Shown here piece after piece: positions 39,266-49,499 of a stretch of DNA of 64,000 bases. How positions within the stretch are numbered: the first letter of the stretch is position 1; every line of letters begins with the position of its first letter. Source of the stretch: Clarkia xantiana subsp. parviflora. Its lineage: Eukaryota; Streptophyta; Magnoliopsida; Myrtales; Onagraceae. Below the pieces are notes generated by a model that was not told the origin of the DNA, made no database searches, and saw only the letters and a list, made by a program, of their open reading frames with translations. The stretch lies in NCBI GenBank assembly GCA_036873135.1, contig JAPTYO010000017.1, positions 12,338,001 through 12,402,000 of the forward strand, given 5' to 3'. Made by a program: the position numbers and the translations under genes.

Positions 39266-39959
39266 CACTACAAGAATCAATGATTATTGCGACGATCAAA
39301 ATCATCGCAATAACCCTGAAAACCGTCGTTATATGTATGTTGCGATGACAGATCGTCGCAATAGGATCGTCACTATAGACCCCTAGCAATAGGTCCATAT
39401 TGCGACAAAATGAGCTGTCATCGCAATAGATCATATTCTATTGCGATGATGAGTATCAACACATTTGTCATATTAGTTGTCGCAATTGATATATCTATTG
39501 CGAGGATAGTATAACCCTATTGCGATGACACACTTAAAAATATTATCGCAATAGGTACACGTATTACGAGAATTTATCAAAACTATTGTAGCAATTGTTT
39601 TCCTTGCTGCGATGATTTGATAGCTCTATTGCAACGATACACTTACAAATATTATCGCCATAGGTGCACATTCGTGAGGAATTAATAATTCTATTGCGGT
39701 GAAAATTTTGAAATTATTATTGTAATTGTTCTCATATTACGATGATTTAATAACCTTATTACAATGACACATAATAAAAAATATTGTCACAATAGGTATA
39801 CATATTGCATGGATCCTTTCATTTATTTGTGATAAATAAGATTGGTGTCTATTCAAAATGGAAATAAAGAGTATTACTTTGATTCATCATTAATACTATC
39901 AAACTGAATCCATTAATTACAGAGAAACAATAAGCCTCATATGATACAATGATAATACA

Positions 39960-41350
39960 ATGACTATTCTCCCCCTTATTGTTTTCTTGTAATGTCTTCT
40001 TCATTGTCTCCAGAAGCAGATTCGTCAGCAGAAAATGGCCTAAACAGGCCTCACATTACAGAAAGAAAAAAAAAAGCACCTAAGTAGCATAATGTATTAA
40101 TTTAAGGAAAGTACAATGTGATGAGCAGAACATACCCACATGTTGCAAATTGTATTTATATATTGTCTTTGGAAGCATGAATGGCACCGCCATGATTCCT
40201 GCATTATTACTTTTAGCAAGAACACAAGCCTCATTATTCAAATTAGCTAAGTGATTAGATGAGTTAATTTCAATGGTACCATATACTTTAGTCCTCACCA
40301 AACTAAACTAACAAGGGCAATCCAACACAAAATAACAGAGATGATATTAATCAACTTATACAACTGTATTTAGCTAGAAGGCATGCACACAACTAATCAA
40401 TCAAAACGAACATGTCCATTATTATTAAATGCCTCCTGATATCTGATTATTCATATATGTCTCTTAATAACACATCATAAATAGTTAGTTGAGAGTTGAT
40501 TTTCACTCAAACAAGGCTCCACTTTTTTTATAATTTACAAAGCATTTGTTGATTTTATCATCTCTAATTGCAGATTTAGTAAATCGGAGTATTTCTCCTA
40601 ACTTTGAGAAGCAGATAAAGTGGAGCAGCATAGGAATGAGACAGAAAAATTAATATTTAAAGATGTTGAAACATTTAAACTCGTCATAGTTGAACTCAAG
40701 AATCTGAGGAACTTGATAAATCAATCAAAATTTTAAAAATCGAGGAATTGAATATTTTCTCAAATTTTCGGGATTTAATATCAAATATACTGACATTCTA
40801 AGCATAATTTGAGCAAAATTCTATAGAAATAAGGTTTTTTTAGGAAAAATTGTTCACCCAGTTATGTATTCCCCATAGATGTGTATTTGGAATCAAGAAG
40901 TTTCATGCCGAATAAGGTGAATCACGCCAAAAAGTTAGTATTAATTATTACGATTAGGGATGCAGAACAACGAACAAAATATGTCGTAATAGAAGGAAAT
41001 CTAGAACAATTCATTACCTGATTCAATTATATGGGAAACATTAATTTGGTGAAATCTTCCAGATTCGTGAGGATCTCCTTCATCAGCCGCCCCCAATTCC
41101 TCCAAACATCGGCATAACCCCCAACTGGATCTGATGTTTCGCCGGGTCAGAAGGACGGGTACGAGTTACGATGGGTCAGCATAACGGGGAAGGAGCAGCA
41201 TGAGAACCGGGACGAAGTTAAGCAATCTAACGACTGGATTGTTCTGATCAAAGATTCAAAGTGGACGAGTATGAGAGCGGAGTTGTGTTTCCCGCGCACC
41301 AATTGCTTGTTATATCTCTGCGAGCTAATTTGCTCCGTGATTAATTCATT
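39960..41350 (-). pseudogene. Possible captured host-gene pieces inside the CACTA element
   Basis: Three minus-strand blocks look exon-like. One at about 41020-41300 ends TTGAATCAG|GTAATG. One at about 40125-40290 encodes KVYGTIEINSSNHLANLNNE and further residues, and ends GTGG|GTATGT. One at about 39980-40050 follows a T-rich tract and encodes RPFSADESASGDNEEDITRK before a stop. I do not recognise the parent gene, and coding bias is weak. Subterminal repeats are absent from this part, consistent with acquired DNA. Confidence 0.35.
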
Positions 41351-41759
41351 GTTAAGGAAAAAATATATTTATTCCATTACCTGAATAAGAAAGTAATTAA
41401 ATAGGTATTTTTTATAATTAGTAATAATAATAATCAATATTATTGCAATAATAACTATCTATGGAAAAGATAATTAATATTTTGCAAAATAAACAAGGTC
41501 AGTTGATTTTTTTTTTTTGGCCAAAAGGTCAGTTGATTTTTAACATGATTAAAAGTTCAGTTTTTTTTAATTTACGCAAAAAAGAGTTGGAGTTTAAGTA
41601 ATTTGAAAAACAAAATTAATTATTTTTTTAATTGCAAAAAAAAATTATATATATATTATATTTCCAATTATTACACACTCTTTGATAAACTAAAAAAAAT
41701 AATAATAAAGTGTGGTAATATCATATCTATTAGTTCACTTAAAAATAAGTTTGTTTTTT

Positions 41760-42790
41760 TTTGTTTTTAATTAGATTTTAGGGTTGATTTTACTGTATAT
41801 GTTTATACTTAATAAATTTTAAGGTTATATGCTTTAAGATTTAAGGTTTCAAGGTTTAGACTTTAAGAGTATAAGGTTTTGAGTATTAATGTTTTAAAGT
41901 TTAGAATTAAAGAGTTAAGGTTTTATGTTTAATGTTTAGAGTTTAGACTTTAAGGTATGGAGTTTTTGGCCAAAAAAAAAAAGTATGGAGTTTAAAATAT
42001 AGAGTTTAAGGTTAAAATTTAGGGCGTTGAGTATTAACTTTTACGGTTTAAGATTTAGGCTTTCAATATTAAGAGTTTAAGATAGGGTTAACGTATTAAG
42101 GTTTAGAGTATTAAAGTTTAGAGTTCCGGGTTTATAATGGTTTTAGACTTATATAATGTTCAAGGTTTAGGGTTTAGAGTCTAAAATTAGTGTTATCTGA
42201 ATTTTGATGCAAAATGAACCAATTTTGACTAATTTCGAACAAATTACAAAAAGTTTATAAATAGAGATATTTAGAAATATCTTAAAATCTATATAATTGC
42301 GACAAATGGTTGTAGAAATTGCAAATTCCACATCCTCGCTATAAATCCATTATACTTGGAGGATATGTGGTCATGGGCAATAACTTGCGTGTTTTGTGCT
42401 ATTTTTGTTATTGCATGATGTAGTCGTCGCTTTTGTATATTACACTTCATCTCATTAAACTTTATCTATTGCGAAAATATGCGGTACTAGCATTAAGGTT
42501 TTGAGTATTAAAGTTTTAAGGTTTTGAGTTTAACATTTAAGGTTTCATGATTTAGACTTTAAGATTTTAATGTTCAGTATATTTATGTTTTAAGGTTTAT
42601 AATTTAAGGTATATCAAATAAAGCATGTAAGGTTTAGTGATTAAGGGTGTAGAGTTTAACGTTTAGAATTTAAGGTTTTTAGTAAATTAATGTTTTGAGT
42701 TTAAGATTTAAAATTTCAAGATTTAGGTTTTAGGATTTAAGGTATTAACGCTTTAAGGTTTAGGGTATTAAGGGTTAAGATATTAAACAT
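41760..42790. repeat. Degenerate TTTAAGG/TTTAGGG-like repeats in the CACTA interior
   Basis: Short motifs such as TTTAAGG, GGTTTAGAG, TTTAAGATTTA and occasional GGGTTTAGGG recur irregularly for about 1 kb. This resembles a decayed low-complexity array close to the plant telomere heptamer but without exact tandem order. Confidence 0.6.
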
Positions 42791-43771
42791 AGATATTTGA
42801 AAATATTTTAGAAATATAATTAATTGCGGCAAACAGTCACCGCAATTGGAAATTATACATACTCAAAATAAATCCACTATACTCGGTGGATATGTATTCA
42901 TCTTAATAGATTGTGTATTTTCGCAATTAGAATTAGACGTCCTCGCAATAAATTCTTTATAACCAATAGATTTGATGTTGTCGCAACTTTTTTCCTATAG
43001 ATTTTTGCAATTGGTCACAATTTTTTTGTGGGAAATTTGTTATTGCAAGAACCTATCGTCACAAATGGATATTCAAAATCTTAGCAATAAACATATTCTA
43101 TTGCGATGATATGAGGTCAGATTAAGTGTCGTCTTAATTGGTTACCCGTAAAATTTTACACCATAATTTTGGTGGGAAATTTGTATTGCGAGAAGTATTC
43201 ATCACAGTTGAATATTACAAAACATCGCAATAAATCCATTCTATTGGGACGACATAGGATCCTAGCTATAGATCTGGCATCGTCGTAATTTTTTACCAAT
43301 AGATAATTGACGCCAAATATTTTGTTGGCAAATTTTTATTGTGAGAACCGGTCGTCGCAACTGGATATTCCACATCCTAGCAATAAACTCATTTTATTGC
43401 GATGATATGTGGTCATCATAATAGATTACGTGTCGTCGCAATTGGATTGATGCAAAATGTTGCGCCAAAATTTTGGTGTGAAATTTCAGTTATGAGAAGC
43501 ATTCGTTGCAATTGAATATTGCATATCATCGCAATAATTTCTTTATGTTGCGAGGATACCCGATCATCGCAATAGATATGCCGTCGCCGCAACACTTTTT
43601 TTTTTATTGCGATGACCTGTCGTCGCGATTGAATATTGCGATGATGTTCTCGTCATTTCTACACGGTTGCGAAGAAAGGTGTAAGTCGTCGCAATAGACA
43701 CAATCTATAGCGAGGACCCAATGTCATCGCAATAGAAATCGTAGCTATAGACTAAATTTCTTGTAGTGCCT

Positions 43772-44060
43772 TTGATTGGGGGGGGGGGGGGGGGGGGACT
43801 TACTTCCCATATCATGTTGGAAGGGTTGCCCTTTGATTAGGGGACTTACACTCCATATCTTGTTGGAAGGGTTGCCATTTGGTTGGGGGACTTACTTCCC
43901 ATATCATGTTGGATGAGTTGCCCTTTGATTGGGGGACTTACTTCCCATATCATGTTGGAAGGGTTGCCCTTTGATTGGGGGACTTACACTCCATGTTTTG
44001 TTGGAGGGGTTGCCCTTTGATTGGGGGACTTATTTCCCCTATCATGTTGGAAGGGTTGCT
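43772..44060. repeat. 46-bp tandem array in family F
   Basis: About six copies of a 46-bp unit: TTGGAAGGGTTGCCCTTTGA followed by TTGGGGGACTTACTTCCC and ATATCATG. A run of about 20 G residues near 43779-43798 lies at the CACTA insertion edge. The array continues to the left of the CACTA element (39180-39265). Confidence 0.9.
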
Positions 44061-44525
44061 TTTATGAGTCTTCCCATTTTCTTTCGGAAGGGCTGCCCTT
44101 GTGGGTCTTCCCATTTTCATTCGGAAGGGTTGCCCTTATAGGTCTTCCTCTTTCCATTTGGAAGGGTTGCCTTTATGGGTCTTCCCCTTTTCATTTGGAA
44201 GGGTTGCCCTTATAATGTCTTCCCCTTTCCATTTGGAAGGATTGCCTTTATGGGTCTTCCCCTTTTCATTTGGAATGGTTTCCCTTGTGGGTCTTCCCAT
44301 TTTCGTTCGGAAGGGTTACCCTTGTAGGTCTTCCCCTTTCCATTTGGAAGGGTTGCCTTTATGGGTCTTCCCCTTTTGTCTTCGAAAGGTTTCCCTTACG
44401 GGTCTTCCCCTTTTGTCTTCGAAGGGTTGCCCTTACGGGTCTTCCATTTTTGTCTTCGAAGGGTTTCCTTTACGGGTCTTCCCCTTTTATCTTCGAATGG
44501 TTGTCCTTATGGGTCTTCCCCTTTT
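44050..44525. repeat. 37-bp tandem array in family F
   Basis: About 12-13 copies of a 37-bp unit with the core GGAAGGGTTGCCCTTATGGG then TCTTCCCCTTTTC. It shares GGAAGGGTTGCCCTT with the 46-bp array and probably derives from it. The overlapping plus-strand ORFs in all three frames (for example 44101-44550) are by-products. Confidence 0.9.
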
Positions 44526-45919
44526 CCTTCATTTTTATGCAAAGTTGTAGAGATCGTTTTATGATAGCGATCATTGTTTCCTCCCACATAAGAGCGAATC
44601 CATGTAGTGGTTTGTGTCGATTCCTCTTGTTGTAGTTTCCTTTGGAAGGAATTATGCCGCGTATTCGCATGACCATCTATTTTCCGGTGGTAGTGTCAAG
44701 CACTAGCTCATAGGGCGCCCCTAGTTGTTTGGCAGTTGCACCATTTGTTCTTATTTAGCCCGTAAAGGTTCATTCTTTCATTTCTAAGTTAGGTGCCGAG
44801 CGCTTGTTCATTTGGTGCTCCCAAGCTGCTCGGTCTCCTTACTATTTTGTGCTCCTTGAGCATGTCTTTCCTAATTCGCAGCATGTTGTCTCGTCCCTGC
44901 GGGAGCGTAATACTGTCGTTGTTTGTGACGCCTAACGGCTCCTCATGGTGTTTTTATAATTCAACGTTGTCTATAGTTGACATAAAATTTGATGTGACCG
45001 ACATAGCTCCTTGGGGGTATCTTGGGCGGGCGGGTGTCTGATGAGTGTAACTGTTGTACATGGGTATATTGTAAGATGGGATTCTATATGATGGTATCCC
45101 ATATGGTTTTCCATGGAAAGGCATATCGTATTACAACCCCTTGAATGGCATTCTCTCAAAGTGGGCGATATAGGCCCTGCTGGTTGTAGTGGCCCTCCTT
45201 GTTTGGGGTTATCCTTTTGTTCATAGTAGGGGGAAGGTGTATGCATGCACTCTCCCTGCTATCATTGGTGATGTGCTTGCCCCCCCCCCCCCCCCCCCCC
45301 AGTGTATGTAGTTGCTCTTGCGAATTCCATATTCATCTGGAGTTGGAGTTATTTCTTACATCTCCCTCCTTAGTGTTGCAATATCCTTATAGAGTAAGTT
45401 GTTGTTCAGTGGTCACCTCCAGTTGCCCCCTATAGATGTGCTTTGGAAGAGCTACTCTAGGTGCATTCATGAATGGATGTGAGGATATTGTTCATCCTTG
45501 TGAAGTGGTTGTTATTCTGCTCTCTCCTTATCTTGCCCCCTATTGGTATACTCTAGAAGAGCTTTCATGGGTGCATTTTTGTTGTAATCACTCATTTGGC
45601 CTTCTGGCCTGTTCTTGGGTGGTAGGTCGTTACTAGGGGCTTGCCTTTCATTAGGGATGGGAGAGGTAGTTGTTGATTGACTACCAATTTTGGTTTCTTG
45701 GAGCTTGACGGAGTTTTATCCAAGGAGTGTTGTTCTCTATTGGATAACGGTTACCTAACATTTTTTTCTTGTTTTCCCTGAATGATAGACTCCTGGAGAC
45801 CCACGGTAGGTACCTTACTATGCCGCCCCTTGTTCTTTGATCCTTCTTTATTTCTTGTCATCGAGCACAGGTAGTAGGCTACGTGTTTTTTGCTCGAATT
45901 CGCAGACGACACCAATATT
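44526..45919 (-). mobile_element. Internal region of family F up to its primer-binding site
   Basis: Decayed internal DNA without a long frame. It includes a run of about 20 C at 45281-45300. TGGTGTCGTCTGCG (minus, from 45914) lies 5 nt inside the LTR and is a good primer-binding-site candidate, so the LTR to the right is a 5' LTR. Confidence 0.6.
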
Positions 45920-46635
45920 TGCACACGGTGTCCTGAGTGCCTTCTTGCTTCGGACCTCCGCCCTTCCTTGTCCTCGAGATACTTGCAAAAGGGGCGTCGG
46001 GGGTCCCGGTAAGCCCACTCTGATGCTTAAATGAGTATAGGATTTTAGAGAGAGAAAGTAAGTGCTAGAGAGAGATAGCAAGATTACCTTCAAATGATGG
46101 GAGGAGAGCTCTTATTTATAGAGTTCCTAATGAACCGCCCCGGTTCCAGTGCTTTTCTGGTCCGGTTGTGGCATTTTTGTAATATAAGTTGGTATTGACC
46201 GTTAATATAATGTATTTGACCTCGGTTCAACCATAGGTGAGCTTAAGTTAATCTTTGAGGACGACCTCCAAGGGCGAGCCCCAGACAAAATATCGTCCGG
46301 GGATAGGGGTCCGGATGAGTGGAACTCGTCCGGACGAAGGATGGATACCCGGGTGGTATCCCCAAGGCCTCGATCGGGTCACCCGAGCGAGATGACCTCG
46401 TTCGGTTTACCCGAGCGAGATGACCTCGCTCGGGTTACCCGAGCGAGATGACCTTGCTCGGGTTTCTTCCGATGGGCTTTATCCCTCGGGGTCCTTCGAG
46501 TGGGTTTCGCCACTCGGGGTGTTTTTGGGCCTAAGTGTTAGGTCTCGGGTGTCCGTTTTTCGAAATTTCAAATTATAATCGATTGTGGCCTGATTATAGG
46601 GCCCAATTTATGATAGCTTGGGCGTATATCCAACA
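45920..46635 (-). mobile_element. LTR of family F (5' LTR by context)
   Basis: Minus strand TGTTGGATATACGCC to CACCGTGTGCA, 716 bp, similar to 8136-8756. It is longer because of three 28-bp units (ACCCGAGCGAGATGACCTCG core, 46381-46464) present here only. A TATA box (CTATAAATAAG, minus) is near 46115. Confidence 0.88.
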
Positions 46636-47340
46636 AAGCCTATATGCCTTACTCCATCAGAAGCATGATGTAGTGTTGGAAGACACGAGGATAGTAAAAT
46701 TATAAAGCCAATCAGACAACATGTCATATAATTAGTAGCACTTGTATCTAATATCCAAATATTTGCATTGTGAGACACATAATTAAAAAAAGTAACTCGT
46801 GTCATATTAACATTGGCTTCAACATCAAAACCCATGTGCATCTTGCTCATTTCACGTGTCAAATGATCTATGTATTGTCACCATAATATGTTGATTTCTA
46901 GGAAAGTCTAAAGGAGTTGCGATGTTTGAGCTTGTCGGCTCGCTACGAAACATTATATAATGAGAAGAATTATCATTCCCAACAGCACAATAATCTTCTG
47001 AAGCATCAGAAGTTTCATCAAGAACACTATTAACTTGTTGTGTTCTATTTTTCTCTGGATTATTTAAAAAAAAAAAATTCCAACCTGGAGGATACCCATT
47101 TTTTTTTAAGCAATGATCAATGTCATGCCCTTTGTTTCTACAAAAATCACAAAAGAGCTTTCAATTCTTATTAACTCCTCTTGACTGATTGAAGAGTTAG
47201 AGTCAGACTTGAGATCAGAAGCATAATTTACCAACATACAATTATAAGAAAGATATCTCTGATTTTCTTCTTGAACCAAAAGATTTTGAACTGTTTTGTC
47301 TTTGTTTGGTGAATATTTCAATTTTTTATTTACTTATCTG
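46636..47340 (-). pseudogene. Decayed copia gag-protease fragment
   Basis: On the minus strand a CCHC knuckle CDFCRNKGHDIDHC followed by KKNGYPPGW (about 47078-47150) precedes a protease motif IWILDTSATNYM (about 46720-46770). This is the order seen in copia polyproteins. Frames are broken and neither LTR nor RT is visible. It is distinct from elements A and B. Confidence 0.8.
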
Positions 47341-48082
47341 AGGAGGGATTTGTAGCCACCCAATATTGATATTCAAATTTGATCTTCTCCCTAGCCACCC
47401 ACTCTTTTAGCCAATCTGGCGACGATAGCCCTCTTATAGAACTCAGTGACTCGTTGGGGCATGCGGCAACCCTTACACAACCTTGTCATCCGCCATCGTA
47501 ACCATCAAAGATTCTTAGAAGTTGGAGAATAAAATCAATTCTTATTTACTTTCCTGCCCTGCTTTCTGCGTTTGTTGTCTGATATTGAATCGCATTGATC
47601 GTCGTCTAGGAGCAGAAGAGATAATTAGGGTTTGTGTGGCAGTAATTGATGGGTAACGAACGGAAGAGCCTCTCAACGGTGAGAATATAATAGTTTTAAC
47701 CAAAGCGACTATAAAGAAGAGATATAACCGTCTATGTTGCTGTAACTTTTAGGAGCGTGTTGTGCACGTGTGTGGCAATTGATGGTCACGTGTCGTCATT
47801 AGGTGAACTCTCTTAGTCTCTTTCAAGTCAGGTTAATGTATTATGTTTATATATATATATATATATATATATCAGTTAATTTCCAATTTTATCGAACAAT
47901 TTTGTACAAAATTATAGAGAGAAAAGGAACCATTTGTATAAAATTACAATCAAGAAGTTGGAAAATACGGTAACATCCCGTTTTAAATGTAATAGAAAGA
48001 AGTGATTTGGAACTTTATATTTTTCGGCCAAAGAGAAGTGATTTGGATTGAGGACAAGGAATTCTTCTTTCCTTAGTGAGAT
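47341..48082. other. Intergenic, no gene seen
   Basis: The first 400 bp may be further upstream copia sequence. A TA microsatellite occupies about 47849-47872. No ORF with a recognisable motif is present. Confidence 0.4.
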
Positions 48083-48091
48083 CAATGAACT

Positions 48092-48900
48092 GAGTTTTTT
48101 TACAAAAATAGACTCAAATAAACAACCAATTACCAATATAGGTCACATAAAAAAAATTACAAATCTAGGCCTGGCCGGGTTGGGGCAACCCGGCCAACTG
48201 ATTTTTTTTTTTTTTAACAGTTGGCTGGAAAAAAAAAATTTTAAAAATGGTTGGCCGGGTTGCCTCAATCCGGCCTAGTGTTTTTTTTTTTAAATAGAAG
48301 TTGTACAAATAATTTAAAACTAACAGTTTTGTAATTTTTTTTCCTAAAAACATATTGGACATGGTGAACCTTAGAGGGAAAATTGACACATATGTCTTCT
48401 AGGGTTCACCATTCCAATAGGTTTTTAGAAAAAAAAAAAAAATTTATTTTGCGAAATGCCAATTTTCTCTCTAGGTTCACCATGTTTAATAGATTTTAGA
48501 AGAAAAAAAATTATAAAATTAGTAGTTTTTGTACGAAAACTGGTAAACTACAAATGTCTGTCAATTAACCTAGGATTCACCATGTCCAATAATTTTTTAG
48601 AAAAAACAAATACAAAACATTAGTTTTTACAACTTCTATTAAAAAAAGCAAAAAAAAACAAAACCGGAAAAAAAAAAAAAACACACTTGGCCGGGTTGCC
48701 CCAACTCGGCCAACCAAAAAAAAAAATCCGGCCAACTGTAAAAAAAAAAAAGAATATATATATATAATAATAATAATAAAAATTTCAGTTGGCCGGGTTG
48801 CCCCAACACGGCCAGGTCTAGATTTGTAATTTTTTTTTTTTTTTATGTAACCTATATTCGTATTTGGTTGTTTAGTTGAGTATATTTTAGTCAAAAACTC
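48092..48900. mobile_element. Foldback Mutator-like MITE
   Basis: The terminal inverted repeats start GAGTTTTT and extend more than 100 bp through AAACAACCAA, ATATAGGT, ACAAATCTAG and GGCCGGGTTGGGGCAACC. A second internal inverted pair (ACATGGTGAACC / GGTTCACCATGT-like) continues the hairpin. A 9-bp near-identical duplication flanks it: CAATGAACT (48083-48091) and CAATGAATT (48901-48909). Nine-base duplications with long inverted repeats fit the Mutator superfamily. There is no coding capacity. Confidence 0.82.
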
Positions 48901-48909
48901 CAATGAATT

Positions 48910-49499
48910 CCTCCCTCTTTCCACTGCACGCACAGATTCTTCTTAGGAAGATTTGCCTAACCCGGGACATGGAATTTTCAACGATAGCAGTTAAACAGAA
49001 GATAATACATAAAATATTTTTTTGTTGGTATTATACATGCATTCAATTGTTTCCTTTTTCTCATGAATTGATAAATTTATTATGTTCGTAACGTCAGTTG
49101 CATTGGAAATCTACTCTTTCTTACCAAACAAGAATCTCAACAAAGAACTGTAGTAGATAGAGTACAGTAGCCACATACTTTTACAAAGTATACATCCCCA
49201 TATGATTCTACCAACCACAACCACAAGGGGGAGCAAAATGTCAAAATTGAACCCAGTAAATTCCTATAGTACATCGACCGAAGGAGCTTCAGGCCTGTCT
49301 CTCTCCTTGACAATGAAAACTGCAAGTAGCAATACTCTCATCATTCTAGAGTGCAATTCTATTTACCAGCAACATCGATATTCACGAGCTGCATAATGTA
49401 CTTCGGAACAGTAAAGAATACTTCAGCCTTCGGATTTATAATAACAAAACATGAAATTCAGTAAGGAATTGAACGGAAAGATATCTTACTCGAATCTTA
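48910..49499. other. 3' region of the transporter gene
   Basis: AT-rich DNA downstream of the transporter stop codon, presumably holding its 3' UTR and polyadenylation site. No other gene is visible. Confidence 0.5.

Larger units (their letters stand above)
39266..43768. mobile_element. Non-autonomous CACTA (En/Spm-type) DNA transposon
   Basis: The ends are CACTACAAGAA (39266) and its reverse complement TTCTTGTAGTG (to 43768). The 3-bp target duplication CCT is at 39263-39265 and 43769-43771. Both subterminal regions carry many copies of ATTGCGATGA/TCATCGCAAT in both orientations, the usual transposase-binding arrays. No transposase frame is present across 4.5 kb. The element sits inside an F tandem array, and removing it rejoins GAGTTTCCCTTTGATTGGGG. 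Confidence 0.95.

Noticed and set aside
43770..44530. CRISPR-like regularly spaced repeats
   Set aside because: The units are head-to-tail without unique spacers, lie in a plant retroelement, and no cas genes are present.
43929..44635. Several overlapping plus-strand ORFs with FPFSFGRV / GLPLWVF repeats
   Set aside because: They follow the period of the 37- and 46-bp tandem arrays; three frames are open at once and no homologous protein is known to me.
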